Origin: an uncultured Alphaproteobacteria bacterium
GTDB lineage: Bacteria > Pseudomonadota > Alphaproteobacteria > Micropepsales > Micropepsaceae
Assembly (NCBI GenBank): GCA_903857685.1
Contig: CAIOFO010000105.1
Span: 19,614-83,613 of the forward strand
Length of the DNA stretch: 64,000 nucleotides
Direction: 5' to 3'
Shown here: piece by piece, positions 28,235 to 38,870 of the stretch
Layout of the letters: each line of letters begins with the position of its first letter
How positions within the stretch are numbered: the first letter of the stretch is position 1
Notes under the pieces: model-generated
Told to the model about the DNA's origin: nothing
The model's database searches: none
What the model saw: only the letters and a program-made list of their open reading frames with translations
Made by a program: the position numbers and the translations under genes

Positions 28235-28322
28235 TGTCGAGACGCTGAGCGCAGCGGATTTTGTTCGCTGGGCAGGAGCGAGGAGCGAAGTGGGCACTTA
28301 GCCCATGAGCGATCTCGCGACA
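28235..28322. repeat. Structured intergenic palindrome between symporter and pstB
   Basis: TGTCGAGA (28235-28242) can pair with TCTCGCGACA (28313-28322) with a two-base bulge, enclosing TGGGC/GCCCA (28291-28305) and GAGCG-rich sequence. It fills the spacer between convergent genes and may end transcription from both sides. No T tract is present. Confidence 0.45.
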
Positions 28323-28347
28323 CACCCAGAGGGCAAAAGACGCGCGC

Positions 28348-29118
<771 letters not shown>

Positions 29119-29121
29119 GGA

Positions 29122-29967
29122 TCAATTCCGTTGTTTGTTTTCAAGCAGGCGGGCGATGATGGAAAGCGTCAGCACCGTGGCGGTGACCAGCAGGGCGCCC
29201 GCCCAGGCCAGGCGGTGCCAGTCTTCGTAAGGAGACAGTGCATACTGGAAGATCACGGCGGGCAATGACGCCATCGGGCCATTGAAATTCGTGCTCATGA
29301 ACTGGTTGTTGAGCGCGGTGAAAAGCAGCGGCGCGGTTTCACCCGAGATGCGCGCCACCGCCAGCAGCACGCCGGTGATGATGCCGGCCTGCGCCGCTTT
29401 CCAGGTGACGGAGTGGATGACAAAACTCATCGGCGCGCCCAGCGCCGTGGCGGCTTCGCGCAAGGTGTGGGGCACCAGCAGCAGCATGTTTTCGGTGGTG
29501 CGCACCACCACCGGAATCACGATCACCATCAGCGAGGCGGCGCCGGCCCAGCCCGAAAAATGGCCCATCGGCACCACGATGATTTCATAAATGAACAGGC
29601 CGGTGACGATGGAGGGCGCGCTGAGCAGGATGTCGTTGACGAAGCGCACCACAAAGGCAAAGCGGGTGTGCTTGCCATATTCCGCCAGATAGGTGCCCGC
29701 GAACAACCCGATGGGCGTTCCCACCAGCACCGCCAGCACGCTCATCAGCACGCTGCCCAGAATGGCGTTGGAAAGTCCGCCCGCCGATCCCGGCGGCGGG
29801 GTCGCCTCGGTGAACAAGGTCGGCGACAGGGCCGCGACGCCCTGGGAGAGCAGTGAACCCAGGATGAAAGCCAGCCAGACCAGGCCGAAAATGGCGGCGG
29901 CGATGGACAGCACGATAAAGACGCTGTTGGCAACACGGCGGCGAAGATAGAGGGTCTGGTTGATCAT
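29122..29967 (-). CDS. pstA: Phosphate ABC transporter permease PstA
   Basis: 281-residue inner-membrane permease with about six helices. The coupling-loop region is [39 protein letters not shown], and [24 protein letters not shown] is the PstA C-terminal signature. Start overlaps the pstC stop by four bases. Confidence 0.95.
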   Translation of the reverse strand: MINQTLYLRRRVANSVFIVLSIAAAIFGLVWLAFILGSLLSQGVAALSPTLFTEATPPPGSAGGLSNAILGSVLMSVLAVLVGTPIGLFAGTYLAEYGKHTRFAFVVRFVNDILLSAPSIVTGLFIYEIIVVPMGHFSGWAGAASLMVIVIPVVVRTTENMLLLVPHTLREAATALGAPMSFVIHSVTWKAAQAGIITGVLLAVARISGETAPLLFTALNNQFMSTNFNGPMASLPAVIFQYALSPYEDWHRLAWAGALLVTATVLTLSIIARLLENKQRN

Positions 29968-30947
29968 TTGCCGGCCTGCTTCTCCAGCTGACGCAGCATC
30001 AGCTGGGCGCAGGCCAGTACGATGAAGGTGATGAAGAACAGGATCAGGCCCAGCGAAATCAGCGATGACGTATAGATTTCGCTGGTCGCCTCGGTGAATT
30101 CATTGGCGATGGTGGCCGAGATCGTGGTGCCCGGCGCAAACAGCGACGAGTCGATCTTGTGGGCATTGCCGATCACGAATGTGACCGCCATGGTTTCGCC
30201 CAGCGCCCGGCCCAGCGCCAGCATCGCGCCGCCCACCACGCCGGAGCGGGCGAAGGGCAGCACCACGCGCCACATCACTTCCCAGGTGGTGCAGCCAAGG
30301 CCATAGGTCGCTTCCTTCAGCATGGCGGGCACGGTTTCAAACACATCGCGCGTCACCGCCGAAATGAAGGGCAGGATCATGATGGAAAGGATCAGGCTGG
30401 CGGTGATGACGCCGATGCCATAGGGCGCGCCGCCGAACAGCGTGCCGATCACGGGGATGCCCTGCGTGGCGTTGATCACCGGAAGCTGGACGTGATCCTG
30501 GAACCAGGGCGCGAACACGAACAGGCCCCAGATGCCGTAAATGATCGAGGGGATGCCGGCCAGCAGCTCGATGGCGATGCCGATCGGGCGGCGCAGCATG
30601 CGGGGGCATAATTCGGTGAGGAAAATCGCCACGCCGATGCCCACCGGGACGGCCACGAGCATCGCCAGAAATGAGGTGATCAGCGTGCCGTAGATCGAAG
30701 CCAGGGCGCCAAAGCGTTCGCGGGCCGGACTCCAGACCTCGGTGGTGAGAAAGCCGAAGCCGAAGGCCTTGAAGGCGGGTACCGAGCCGATCACCAGGGA
30801 GGTGATGACGCCTGCAAAAATCAGCAGCACCAGCGCCGCGGCCAGCCAGGTCAGAAAGTGAAATCGGGCGTCGCCGGCACCGGCGCGGCGCGTGGTTCTG
30901 GCTCTGGCCGTCAGATCGGTTTCATCGGTCAAGGCGATATCGGCCAT
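29964..30947 (-). CDS. pstC: Phosphate ABC transporter permease PstC
   Basis: 327-residue permease from ATG 30947 ([12 protein letters not shown]); the frame is open to 31010 but those residues are not family-like. About six helices are visible, with [23 protein letters not shown] and [28 protein letters not shown] as PstC signatures. No periplasmic phosphate-binding pstS is upstream; the divergent neighbour is a hybrid histidine kinase. I do not see a convincing Pho box in the 200-base spacer. Confidence 0.93.
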   Translation of the reverse strand: MADIALTDETDLTARARTTRRAGAGDARFHFLTWLAAALVLLIFAGVITSLVIGSVPAFKAFGFGFLTTEVWSPARERFGALASIYGTLITSFLAMLVAVPVGIGVAIFLTELCPRMLRRPIGIAIELLAGIPSIIYGIWGLFVFAPWFQDHVQLPVINATQGIPVIGTLFGGAPYGIGVITASLILSIMILPFISAVTRDVFETVPAMLKEATYGLGCTTWEVMWRVVLPFARSGVVGGAMLALGRALGETMAVTFVIGNAHKIDSSLFAPGTTISATIANEFTEATSEIYTSSLISLGLILFFITFIVLACAQLMLRQLEKQAGK

Positions 30948-31081
30948 TAGAGGGGGGCGTCCGGTGCGGGGTACCGCCAATTCACAATGCTCTCGCGCCA
31001 CGAACATCACAGTAATGCAAAGCTTTTGTGACGGTCCCCCCGGGGCTTGGAAACTATCTGTTAACCTGCTGATTTGTATAA

Positions 31082-31094
31082 ATTTTATCGATAA
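31082..31094. promoter_or_regulatory. Palindromic 10-mer shared with the secB/timA spacer
   Basis: ATTTTATCGATAA, including the perfect palindrome TTATCGATAA, occurs here between divergent pstC and the hybrid kinase and again at 50826-50838. AT-rich palindromes are rare in this GC-rich sequence, so both may bind one regulator. Confidence 0.35.
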
Positions 31095-31154
31095 ATCGGC
31101 CCGGCTCGGGCACTGCGGGACAAGCCTGACGGCTCTTTAAGGCTTTCGTATCGG

Positions 31155-33545
31155 GTGCCGGGCCAAACTGTGGGCTCAAACGGAAGGGATTTCAGGGGTT
31201 TGACCATCGCGAAGGTCATCCGGGTCGTGTTTGGCGTGCTGGCGGGCCTGATGCTCGTGGCGGCTCTGGGCGATGTCGTGCTTTTCGGCCGCCTCACCAT
31301 CGTCACCCCGGTCAATTTCGGCGCCCTGCTCACCATCGCCCTGGCCTTCCTGATCAACAATCTTCTCACCTCGCGCGAGCGCCGCGAGATGCTGGAAAAA
31401 CAGACCGCCGAACTTCGGGCCAGCGGCGCCAGGCTGGAAGCCAGCTTGCGCAATGCCGCGGCGATGAATGCGCGGCTCTACCAGAGCGAGCTTCGCTACA
31501 AGGGCCTGGTGGATGCGCAGGGCGACGCCATCTTCCGCCGCGATTCCACCAGCCGGCTGACCTACGCCAACGAAGGCTTCTTCAAGATATTCGGGCTCGA
31601 TCCCAAGCGGGCGGTCGGCTATCCCTTCGCGCCGGAACTGCATCCCGAAAGCCGCGCGCCCTTGTTCGGCAGTTTCGCGGCGCTGGAACAGGGGCGCGGC
31701 CGCGCCCGCTATGACCAGCATGTCCGCACGCCGCAGGGCTTTCGCTGGATCGCCTGGGAAGATTACGCCATCCGCGATTCCTATGGCCGCCTGGTCGAAG
31801 TGCAAAGCGTCGGCCGTGACATCACAGAACGCAAGGCGCTGGAAGACGCGCTGACCGAGGCGCGCGATTCCGCCGAAGCGGCCTCCCGCGCCAAGTCGGG
31901 CTTCCTGGCCACCATGAGCCATGAAATCCGCACCCCGATGAACGGCGTGCTGGGCATGGGCCGGTTGCTGCTGGAAACCAATCTGCGCGCCGACCAGCGC
32001 ACCTATGCCGAGGCCATCACCCAGTCTGGCGAGGCGCTGCTGACCCTGATCGGCGACATTCTGGATTTCTCCAAGATCGAATCCGGCACCCTGACGCTGG
32101 ACGAGGACGAGGTCGAGGTTCGCACCCTGCTCAACGGTGTGGCCGAACTTTTGGGCCCGCGCGCGCACGCCAAGAGCATCGAGATTGTCACCGTGGTGGG
32201 CCGCGACGTGCCGCGCGTCATCCGCATTGACGAAGTGCGCTTCCGCCAAGTGCTGACCAATCTTGTCGGCAATGCCGTCAAATTCACCGAGAAGGGCGGC
32301 ATCTGCGTCGAGATCAAGATGAGCCACGTGCAGGGCCGCGGCTTTCTGCGCATTGAAGTGCGCGATACCGGCGTCGGCGTTCCCATCCAGAAGCGCCAGG
32401 ACATCTTCCAGGAATTCGTCCAGGCCGATTCCAGCCATGCGCGCAAGTTCGGCGGCTCGGGATTGGGTCTAGCCATTTCCAAACGCCTGGCCGAGGCGAT
32501 GGGCGGCGAGATCGGCCTAGAGTCGGGCGCCGATGGCGGCTCGTCTTTCTGGTTCACGCTCCCGGCGGTTGTTGTGGAAGTCGCACCGGAAAACGACAAG
32601 CCGCTTGACGGCAAGCGCATCGCCATCGTCACCCGCAACAAGCCCTTGCGCGAAGGTCTGTCGCTGCAGGTGGAAGCGGCTGGCGGCGAGGCCATCAACT
32701 TCAATCACATGGTGCCCAGCGGCCGCATTGACGCCATCCTGATAGACGCAGGCACCGAGGCCGAACCGATTCCCTTCATTCAGCCGGAGTTCGACATTCC
32801 GGCACTGGTGCTGCTGACGCCCGCGGCGCGCGGCAAGCTGGATGTGCTCAAGGCGATGGGATTTGCCGGCTATCTGGTCAAGCCGGTGCGCGAAGTCTCG
32901 CTGTTGACGCGGCTTGCCATCTGCATGGAAGCCCATGGCAAGCCCGTCCATGAGCATGCTGAGCATGAATTCGTGGCGCAGCCGCCCGCGGCCGGGTCCC
33001 GGCTATCAATGCTGGCGGAGGCCGAATTGCCGCCCCTGCAATATTGGCCGGAGCGCATCGCCGCCCCCGAGCCGCCCGAGCGCGCCAGGCCCGAACTGCC
33101 GCGCCCGCCGGCCCAGCAAAAAGTCCAAAGCGCGGGCAATGGCCTGAAGATTCTTCTTGCCGAGGATAATCCGGTCAATGCGCTTTTGATCCGCGAGTTG
33201 CTGCGCCGCCGCGGCCATGTCACCCGGGAAGTCACCAGCGGCACCGGCGCCGTGGCCGCCATGGAAGAGGAACGCTTCGACCTTCTGCTCACCGATATTC
33301 ACATGCCCGGCATGGACGGCATCGAGGCGACGCGGGCCATCCGGGCCAATGAGGAAAAATACGGCCGCGCCCGCACGCCGATCGTGGCGCTGACCGCCGA
33401 TGCGCTGGAAACCGGCAAGCGGGCCTGCCAGGAAGCGGGCATGGACGGCTTTTTGACCAAGCCGGTGGACCCGTCCGAGCTGGAAGAAATGTTCCTGATG
33501 CTCTTCCCCAATGAGGATGGATTGCCGCAAACTGTTGCGGCATGA
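31155..33545 (+). CDS. Hybrid sensor histidine kinase (PAS, HisKA, HATPase, two receivers)
   Basis: 796 residues. Two transmembrane helices (about 21-44, 54-71), a short coiled coil, a PAS domain (about 115-230, LYQSELRYKGLVDAQGDAIFRRD to VGRDITERKALED), and HisKA with phospho-acceptor His256 (FLATMSHEIRTPMNGVLGMG). The HATPase follows (NLVGNAVKFTEKGG, DTGVGVPIQKRQDIF, FGGSGLGLAISKRLAEAMGG). A degenerate receiver (about 495-600) lacks the usual aspartate set, and a complete C-terminal receiver has Asp714 (LLLTDIHMPGMDG). GTG 31155 is used; TTG 31200 with GGAAGGGA upstream is a good alternative. It overlaps the AmpG-like gene (ATGA). The signal is unknown. Confidence 0.93.
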   Translation: MPGQTVGSNGRDFRGLTIAKVIRVVFGVLAGLMLVAALGDVVLFGRLTIVTPVNFGALLTIALAFLINNLLTSRERREMLEKQTAELRASGARLEASLRNAAAMNARLYQSELRYKGLVDAQGDAIFRRDSTSRLTYANEGFFKIFGLDPKRAVGYPFAPELHPESRAPLFGSFAALEQGRGRARYDQHVRTPQGFRWIAWEDYAIRDSYGRLVEVQSVGRDITERKALEDALTEARDSAEAASRAKSGFLATMSHEIRTPMNGVLGMGRLLLETNLRADQRTYAEAITQSGEALLTLIGDILDFSKIESGTLTLDEDEVEVRTLLNGVAELLGPRAHAKSIEIVTVVGRDVPRVIRIDEVRFRQVLTNLVGNAVKFTEKGGICVEIKMSHVQGRGFLRIEVRDTGVGVPIQKRQDIFQEFVQADSSHARKFGGSGLGLAISKRLAEAMGGEIGLESGADGGSSFWFTLPAVVVEVAPENDKPLDGKRIAIVTRNKPLREGLSLQVEAAGGEAINFNHMVPSGRIDAILIDAGTEAEPIPFIQPEFDIPALVLLTPAARGKLDVLKAMGFAGYLVKPVREVSLLTRLAICMEAHGKPVHEHAEHEFVAQPPAAGSRLSMLAEAELPPLQYWPERIAAPEPPERARPELPRPPAQQKVQSAGNGLKILLAEDNPVNALLIRELLRRRGHVTREVTSGTGAVAAMEEERFDLLLTDIHMPGMDGIEATRAIRANEEKYGRARTPIVALTADALETGKRACQEAGMDGFLTKPVDPSELEEMFLMLFPNEDGLPQTVAA

Positions 33546-34852
33546 TTCCTTCCGCGCGCAAGCGCTACGCCTTCCGCGATTATTTGAACCGCCGCGCGTT
33601 GACCATGCTGGCGCTGGGCTTTTCTTCCGGCCTGCCTTTTCTGCTGGTGGGAAACACCTTCGGCTTCTGGCTGCGCGATGAAGGCACCAGCCTCAAGGCG
33701 ATCGGCTTTTTGTCCTGGGTTGGCCTTGCCTATTCCATGCAATTTGTCTGGGCCCCGCTGGTGGACCGGATTCCCACCCTGAAAGTTCTGGGCCAGCGTC
33801 GCGGCTGGATGCTGCTGTCACAGATCGGCGTGGCGCTTGGCCTCTTCGCGATGGCCTTTGTCGGCGTGCGCTATGGCGTGCTGGTGCTGGGCGCTTGCGC
33901 CCTGTTTGTCGGCCTGTCCGCGGCCACCCAGGACATCGCCATCAACGCCTGGCGCATCGAGGTGGCGCAGTCCGAGGATGAACAGGGGCTTTTGATTTCC
34001 GCCTATACGCTGTCCTACCGCATCGCCGTGATGTGCACCGATTCCCTGATGCTGATCGCCGCCCAGCATTTCGGCTGGCCTTTGGCCTATACCGTGTGCG
34101 GCCTGGGCATGGGCATCGGCATCGCCGCCAGCCTGGTTGCGCCCGAACCGGTGCGCGGCGAAAGCGTGCTGGCGCGTATCGAAAAGGAAAAGCCGTTATG
34201 GAGCCCGCGCGGGTTTTTCGATGCGGTGGCCGGACCGTTCATCGTCTTCTTCAAGACCTATGGCGCAACAGCCTTGTTGATGCTGCTGGCAATCAGCCTT
34301 TACCGGCTGCCGGATTTCATGCGCGGGCCGATCACCAATCCCTTCTTCCATGACCTTGGCGTCGCCAAGGATGTGATCGGAACGGCGCGCGCCACCATCG
34401 GATTGGCCTCGATTTTCGCCGGGATCGCGGCGGGCGGATTTTTCTGCCTGCAACTGGGCTATATGCGCGCCCTAATGCTGGGCGCCATCATCCAGTCCAT
34501 CGGTATTCTCGCCCAGGCCCTGCTGACCGTGAACCATGGTGTTCCGGCCTTCCTGGCGGTGATGGCGATCGATGATTTCGGCATCAGCGTCGCTGGTGTC
34601 ACCCTGGTCGCCTACATGTCCTCGCTGACCAGCTTGGGCTACACCGCGACGCAATATGCGCTTTTGTCCTCGGCCTATGCCCTGGCGGGAAAATTCCTCA
34701 AGGGTTTTTCCGGCCTGATAGTGGAAGGATTAACCCCACATTTCGGCCTGATGAACGCCTATGCCCTGTTTTTCATCGGTTGCGGCGTGATCGGGGTTCC
34801 CTCTTTGGCGCTTTTCGCCTTTTTGGGCCGCAAACAGGCTCGCCGCGCCTGA
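33542..34852 (+). CDS. AmpG-like MFS permease
   Basis: 436-residue major facilitator with about 12 helices. The start LNRRALTMLALGFSSGLPFLLVGNTFGFWLRDEGTSL and QFVWAPLVDRIP, then ATQDIAINAWRIEV, are hallmarks of the AmpG muropeptide/1,6-anhydro-sugar permease family. It would carry peptidoglycan turnover products into the cytoplasm. Overlap with the hybrid kinase gene suggests that the kinase responds to, or controls, wall recycling; this is an inference. Confidence 0.9.
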   Translation: MIPSARKRYAFRDYLNRRALTMLALGFSSGLPFLLVGNTFGFWLRDEGTSLKAIGFLSWVGLAYSMQFVWAPLVDRIPTLKVLGQRRGWMLLSQIGVALGLFAMAFVGVRYGVLVLGACALFVGLSAATQDIAINAWRIEVAQSEDEQGLLISAYTLSYRIAVMCTDSLMLIAAQHFGWPLAYTVCGLGMGIGIAASLVAPEPVRGESVLARIEKEKPLWSPRGFFDAVAGPFIVFFKTYGATALLMLLAISLYRLPDFMRGPITNPFFHDLGVAKDVIGTARATIGLASIFAGIAAGGFFCLQLGYMRALMLGAIIQSIGILAQALLTVNHGVPAFLAVMAIDDFGISVAGVTLVAYMSSLTSLGYTATQYALLSSAYALAGKFLKGFSGLIVEGLTPHFGLMNAYALFFIGCGVIGVPSLALFAFLGRKQARRA

Positions 34853-34990
34853 TTGTCACAATTCGTTGCCCCGGCCCCGCGCTTGCGGTAAAATTATCAA
34901 ACTGTCGCACTAAGGGCCTAAGCCGGAAGGCAGATCCGAATCGCCTCTGGCCCGTATTGGCTCTGGACAGCCACTTAAAGGAAGATTCGC

Positions 34991-35833
34991 TTGGTCAATA
35001 TCTACGAAGCCGGACCGCTTGAGGGGCGCCTGGAACAATGGCCGGTTCTGGCCGTGTCCGGCTCGCTGGAAGTGCGCCTGGCCGAGACCGAGCATGAAGT
35101 CGAGCAGGCGCAGCGCCTGCGCTACGCCGTTTTCTATGAAGAGATGAGCGCGGTGCCGTCGAACGAGATGCGCGCGCTGCGGCGCGACTTCGACAAGTTC
35201 GATGATGTCTGCGATCACCTTTTGGTGGTTGACCGCGAAACCCATGGTGAAGACGGCCAGCCGCTTGTGGTCGCCACCTATCGGCTGACGCGCGAGAAGG
35301 ACGCGGTGCGCGCCGGCGGCTTCTATACCGCCAGCGAATATGACATCGCCCCGATGCTGAACGGCCTGCCGCCGGGCACAAAATTCCTGGAGCTGGGCCG
35401 CTCCTGCGTGCTGAAAAGCTATCGCAGCCGTCCCGGCTCGATGCAGCTTCTGTGGAAAGGCCTGATGGCCTATGTGGCGCGCTTCGACATCGACCTGATG
35501 TTCGGCTGCGCCTCGCTGCCCGGCACCGATATCGAGACGCTGGCGCTGCCGCTGTCCTATCTGCATCACTTCCATGCCATGCCGGAGCACTTACGCGTCA
35601 CGGCGCGGCCGGAACTGTTCGTGGAGATGAACCGCATGGCGCTGGACGCCACGCCCCAGCGCGAGGGCCTGCGCAGCCTACCGCCGCTGCTGAAAGGGTA
35701 TGTGCGCGCCGGCTGTTGCATCGGCAATGGCGCGGTGATCGACCATCAATTCGGCACCACCGATGTCTTTATCTATTTCCCGCTGTCGGGAATTGACGCG
35801 CGCTACAAGTCCCGCTTCGGGCTTGTAAAATAA
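34991..35833 (+). CDS. olsB: Ornithine lipid N-acyltransferase OlsB-like (GNAT/hemolysin-like)
   Basis: 280-residue acyltransferase of the OlsB group, which makes lyso-ornithine lipid from 3-hydroxyacyl-ACP and ornithine. VRLAETEHEVEQAQRLRYAVFYEEM and LRRDFDKFDDVCDHLLVVD are the family N-terminal motifs, then FLELGRSCVLKSYRSRPGSMQLLWKGLMAYVARF. TTG 34991 is supported by AGGAAG seven bases upstream. OlsA, the second acyltransferase, is not adjacent; the plsC at 14.3 kb is a possible source of that step. A strong hairpin follows. Confidence 0.88.
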   Translation: MVNIYEAGPLEGRLEQWPVLAVSGSLEVRLAETEHEVEQAQRLRYAVFYEEMSAVPSNEMRALRRDFDKFDDVCDHLLVVDRETHGEDGQPLVVATYRLTREKDAVRAGGFYTASEYDIAPMLNGLPPGTKFLELGRSCVLKSYRSRPGSMQLLWKGLMAYVARFDIDLMFGCASLPGTDIETLALPLSYLHHFHAMPEHLRVTARPELFVEMNRMALDATPQREGLRSLPPLLKGYVRAGCCIGNGAVIDHQFGTTDVFIYFPLSGIDARYKSRFGLVK

Positions 35834-35848
35834 CTCCCTCTGCTTTCG

Positions 35849-35907
35849 CTGGCCCGAGGGCCAGCTACAGCATCTCCCCCTTTTATGCGCTTCGCGCAAA
35901 GGGGGAG
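35849..35907. terminator. Bidirectional hairpins between olsB and pirin
   Basis: CTGGCC/GGCCAG (35849-35864) precedes a 10-bp perfect stem, CTCCCCCTTT (35874-35883) with AAAGGGGGAG (35898-35907), which has an inner GCGC/GCGC pairing. It lies between convergent genes. Confidence 0.65.
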
Positions 35908-35931
35908 CCTGACCTGCGATCGCTTTTGGAG

Positions 35932-36630
35932 TTAAGCCAAGTCGAACAACAGCACTTCCGCTACCGTTATGGACCGCACCTGGATCTGCGTCATGTCGGT
36001 CAGGGCGGCGGCGTCGCCGGCTTTCAGCGTCACCTCGCCGATGCTGACTTCGCCCTTGACCACCTGCAGCCAGGCCTTGCGGCCGGGGCGCAGCGTGTGG
36101 ATCGCTTCATTTTCGATGTCCAGCTTGGCAGCCCAGATTTCGGCGTCCTGCACCAGCCGCACTTCATTGGCCTGGGGCTCGGGCCCGGCGATGCGGGCAA
36201 AGTGATTGGCCACGCTGTCGGCGCTGATAGCCTTCTGTTCATAGCCAGGCTCTATGCCGCGCTTGGACGGCATGATCCAGATCTGCAGCAAATGGCATGT
36301 TTCCGTGGGGCTGGCATTGAACTCGGCATGGACGATGCCGCTGCCGGCGCTCATGCGCTGAATCTCGCCCGGCTTGATGGTGCCGCCGCCGCCGCTGGAA
36401 TCCTGGTGGCTGATGGCACCGTCTATAATGTAGGTGACGATCTCCATGTCGCGGTGCGGATGCGGCGGAAAGCCAGCGCCGCCCGCAATCCAGTCTTCAT
36501 TGATGACCCTCAGCGGGCCGAAATTCTCATATTCGGGATCATAATATTCCCCGAATGCGAATGTGTGTCGCGAATCCAGCCAGCCGATCTTGGTGTGTCC
36601 GCGTTCCTCGGATTTGCGAACCGTAATCAT
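35932..36630 (-). CDS. Pirin family protein (YhhW-like)
   Basis: 232-residue bicupin. The N-terminal cupin holds the metal site: [16 protein letters not shown] gives the HPH histidines, and [10 protein letters not shown] gives another histidine with a nearby glutamate. Family members include quercetin 2,3-dioxygenases, but the in vivo substrate is usually unknown. It overlaps the gshB stop codon (ATGA), so it is probably co-expressed with glutathione synthesis, which would fit a stress role. Confidence 0.92.
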   Translation of the reverse strand: MITVRKSEERGHTKIGWLDSRHTFAFGEYYDPEYENFGPLRVINEDWIAGGAGFPPHPHRDMEIVTYIIDGAISHQDSSGGGGTIKPGEIQRMSAGSGIVHAEFNASPTETCHLLQIWIMPSKRGIEPGYEQKAISADSVANHFARIAGPEPQANEVRLVQDAEIWAAKLDIENEAIHTLRPGRKAWLQVVKGEVSIGEVTLKAGDAAALTDMTQIQVRSITVAEVLLFDLA

Positions 36631-37571
36631 GACGCTTTGCGCCTTTCAATCGCGTCCCAGACCAGGGCGGCGATATCGGCGCCGCCGAAACGATTGACTT
36701 CCTGGATGCCGGTTGGAGAGGTAACGTTTATCTCGGTCATATAGTCGCCGATCACGTCAATCCCCGTGAAAATAAGCCCCCTGCGCTTCAGTTCGGGACC
36801 AATGGCGGCGCAGATGTCGCGCTCGCGGCTTGAGAGTTCCGTCTTTTCCGGCCGTCCGCCGACATGCATGTTGGAGCGCGCCTCGCCCGCCGCCGGAACC
36901 CGGTTGATAGCGCCGGCAAATTCCCCATCCACCAAAATGATGCGCTTGTCGCCCTTGCGCACCTCGGGAAGATAACGCTGCACGATGACGGGTTCGCGAT
37001 AGAAGGCGGTGAACATTTCCAGGAGTGCGCCCAGATTTTCATCATCGGGCCGCACCCGGAACACGCCGGCGCCGCCATTGCCGTAAAGCGGCTTGAGAAT
37101 GATGTCCTGGTGCTGGTCGCGGAATTCCCGAATCTCGCGGCTGTCGCTGGTGATCAGGGTGGGCGGGATGAAATCGGCGAATTCGGTGACGAAAAGTTTT
37201 TCCGGTGTATTGCGGACATGGGCCGGATCATTGACCACCAGGGTCCTGGGATGCAGCCGCTCCAGGATATGGGTGGCGGTGATATAGGCCATGTCGAAGG
37301 GCGGGTCCTGGCGCATCAGCACCACATCGGCCGCCGACAGGTCGTAAACAAAACTCTCACCCAGCGCGAAATGATCGCCCTTGACGGCGCGCACATGCAG
37401 CGGCCGCACTTTGGCGGTGACCTTGTTCTCGCGGAAGGTGAGGTCGCGCGGACCGTAATAAAGAAGTCCGTGCCCGCGCTTCTGTGCTTCCAGCATCAGC
37501 GCGAATGTGGAATCGCCGCCGATGTCGATATTCTCGATGGGGTCCATCTGGACCGCGACGGTCAGGCTCAT
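36627..37571 (-). CDS. gshB: Glutathione synthase
   Basis: ATP-grasp ligase joining gamma-glutamylcysteine and glycine, 314 residues. The N-terminus [34 protein letters not shown] is typical of prokaryotic Gsh[15 protein letters not shown] is the ATP-grasp loop, and [28 protein letters not shown] carries the metal and product-binding residues. It follows yraN by 30 bases and precedes pirin. Confidence 0.96.
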   Translation of the reverse strand: MSLTVAVQMDPIENIDIGGDSTFALMLEAQKRGHGLLYYGPRDLTFRENKVTAKVRPLHVRAVKGDHFALGESFVYDLSAADVVLMRQDPPFDMAYITATHILERLHPRTLVVNDPAHVRNTPEKLFVTEFADFIPPTLITSDSREIREFRDQHQDIILKPLYGNGGAGVFRVRPDDENLGALLEMFTAFYREPVIVQRYLPEVRKGDKRIILVDGEFAGAINRVPAAGEARSNMHVGGRPEKTELSSRERDICAAIGPELKRRGLIFTGIDVIGDYMTEINVTSPTGIQEVNRFGGADIAALVWDAIERRKAS

Positions 37572-37601
37572 GAATTTTTTCCCCCGCCAATCTTCCGAAC
37601 A

Positions 37602-37967
37602 TCAGTCATCGGCCCGCCACACATCCTTGAAATGCCTTGGAAATCCCGCGACGGCGATGATATCGAAGCGGGCGCCCCGCCTGGCAAGGGCGGGCCGGCT
37701 GGCGAGATATAGTGAGGCCGCCCGGGCAATGCGAGTCCGCTGGGCGGGCGCAACCGCCTCTGCCGCATCGCGGGCATGCCGCCGCGCCTTGACCTCGATG
37801 AAACACACCGGCCCGAACACCGGCAGGCTGACCAGATCCTCGCCGGCATGGGTCTTGACACGGCGGCCCAGGATGCGATGGCCCTTGAGCAGGAGCAGCA
37901 GCGCCGCCAGCGCCTCGCCGCGATGGCCGCGCTTTTCGGCGGCCTGTTTTCGCGTTTCAGCGGGCAT
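37602..37967 (-). CDS. YraN family protein (UPF0102)
   Basis: 121-residue restriction-endonuclease-fold protein. RGHRGEALAALLLLLKGHRILGRRVKTHAGEDLVS and CFIEVKARR contain the conserved E, D and ExK residues of the fold. Function unsettled; a Holliday-junction-type nuclease role is often suggested. It overlaps the rsmI end by 11 bases, the common rsmI-yraN order. Confidence 0.92.
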   Translation of the reverse strand: MPAETRKQAAEKRGHRGEALAALLLLLKGHRILGRRVKTHAGEDLVSLPVFGPVCFIEVKARRHARDAAEAVAPAQRTRIARAASLYLASRPALARRGARFDIIAVAGFPRHFKDVWRADD

Positions 37968-38868
37968 TCTTCTTCTCCAGCCCGCGGGCGTAAATTTCCT
38001 TGCGCGGCATATCCAGCAGCGCCGCGATCATGTCGCTGGCGGGCTTGAGCGGCATGAAGGCCAAAGCGGCGTCCAGCGCCGCGTCAATCTTGCCGAAATC
38101 CGTCTGGGCCTGATGCGGCGGTCCCAGCAGCAGCGTCACCTCGCCCTTGGGCGTATCGGCCTGGGCGTAATGCGCCGCCAGTTCGGCCAGCGTGCCGCGC
38201 CGCACTTCTTCATGCAGCTTGGTCATCTCGCGGGCCACCGCGACGGTGCGCATCCCCAGCACCTGCTCCATCTGCGCCAGCGTCTCCGCCAGACGCTGCG
38301 CCGATTCAAAAAAGATCAAGGTGGCGCGAATGCTTTTCAGTTCTTCCAGGATCGCGCCCCGCTCGCCGGCGCGGGCGGGAAGGAACCCCGCGAACAGGAA
38401 GCGGTCCGACGGCAGGCCCGACAACATCAATCCGGTCAGAACCGCGCTGGCGCCCGGTATGGCATGGACGGCGATGCCCTCTTCAATGGCGGCGCGCACC
38501 AGCTTGAAGCCGGGATCGCTGACCAGCGGCGTTCCCGCATCGCTGACCAGCGCGATCCGGGCGCCGCTTTTCATCTTCGCCAGCAGCTTGGGGCGCATCT
38601 GGGCGGCGTTATGATCGTTATAGGGCATCAGGGTTTTGCTGATGCCATGAATGGAAAGCAGCTTGGAGGTAACCCGTGTGTCCTCGGCGGCAATCAGGTC
38701 CACCCCCGCCAGCACCGCCAGGGCCCTGAGGCTGACATCGCGGGCATGGCCGATGGGCGTGGCCGTCAGATAGAGGCCCGCCGCCAAATCGCCAAGATGT
38801 TCCGCTTTACCCGGAGTGTGTTTACCGCTGGCGGCCGACCCCTTAGTGTCGCCGGACAAGGGAATCAT
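37957..38868 (-). CDS. rsmI: 16S rRNA 2'-O-ribose C1402 methyltransferase
   Basis: SAM-dependent tetrapyrrole-methylase-fold enzyme, about 303 residues from ATG 38868. GLYLTATPIGHARDVSLRALAVL, DLIAAEDTRVTSKLL, ALVSDAGTPLVSDPG and HAIPGASAVLTGLMLSGLPSDRFLFAGFLP are the RsmI motifs. About 35 residues precede GLYL, longer than usual, so the true start may be further in. The start codon lies two bases from the divergent lpoA-like start. The frame is open further upstream but that is antisense to the proline-rich region of the next gene. Confidence 0.92.
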   Translation of the reverse strand: MIPLSGDTKGSAASGKHTPGKAEHLGDLAAGLYLTATPIGHARDVSLRALAVLAGVDLIAAEDTRVTSKLLSIHGISKTLMPYNDHNAAQMRPKLLAKMKSGARIALVSDAGTPLVSDPGFKLVRAAIEEGIAVHAIPGASAVLTGLMLSGLPSDRFLFAGFLPARAGERGAILEELKSIRATLIFFESAQRLAETLAQMEQVLGMRTVAVAREMTKLHEEVRRGTLAELAAHYAQADTPKGEVTLLLGPPHQAQTDFGKIDAALDAALAFMPLKPASDMIAALLDMPRKEIYARGLEKKNAR

Positions 38869-38870
38869 TG

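Noticed and set aside
30948..31154. Possible Pho box in front of pstC
   Set aside because: CCGTCACAAAAG and CTGTGATG recall half-sites, but the spacing and second repeat do not fit the 18-base direct-repeat consensus.
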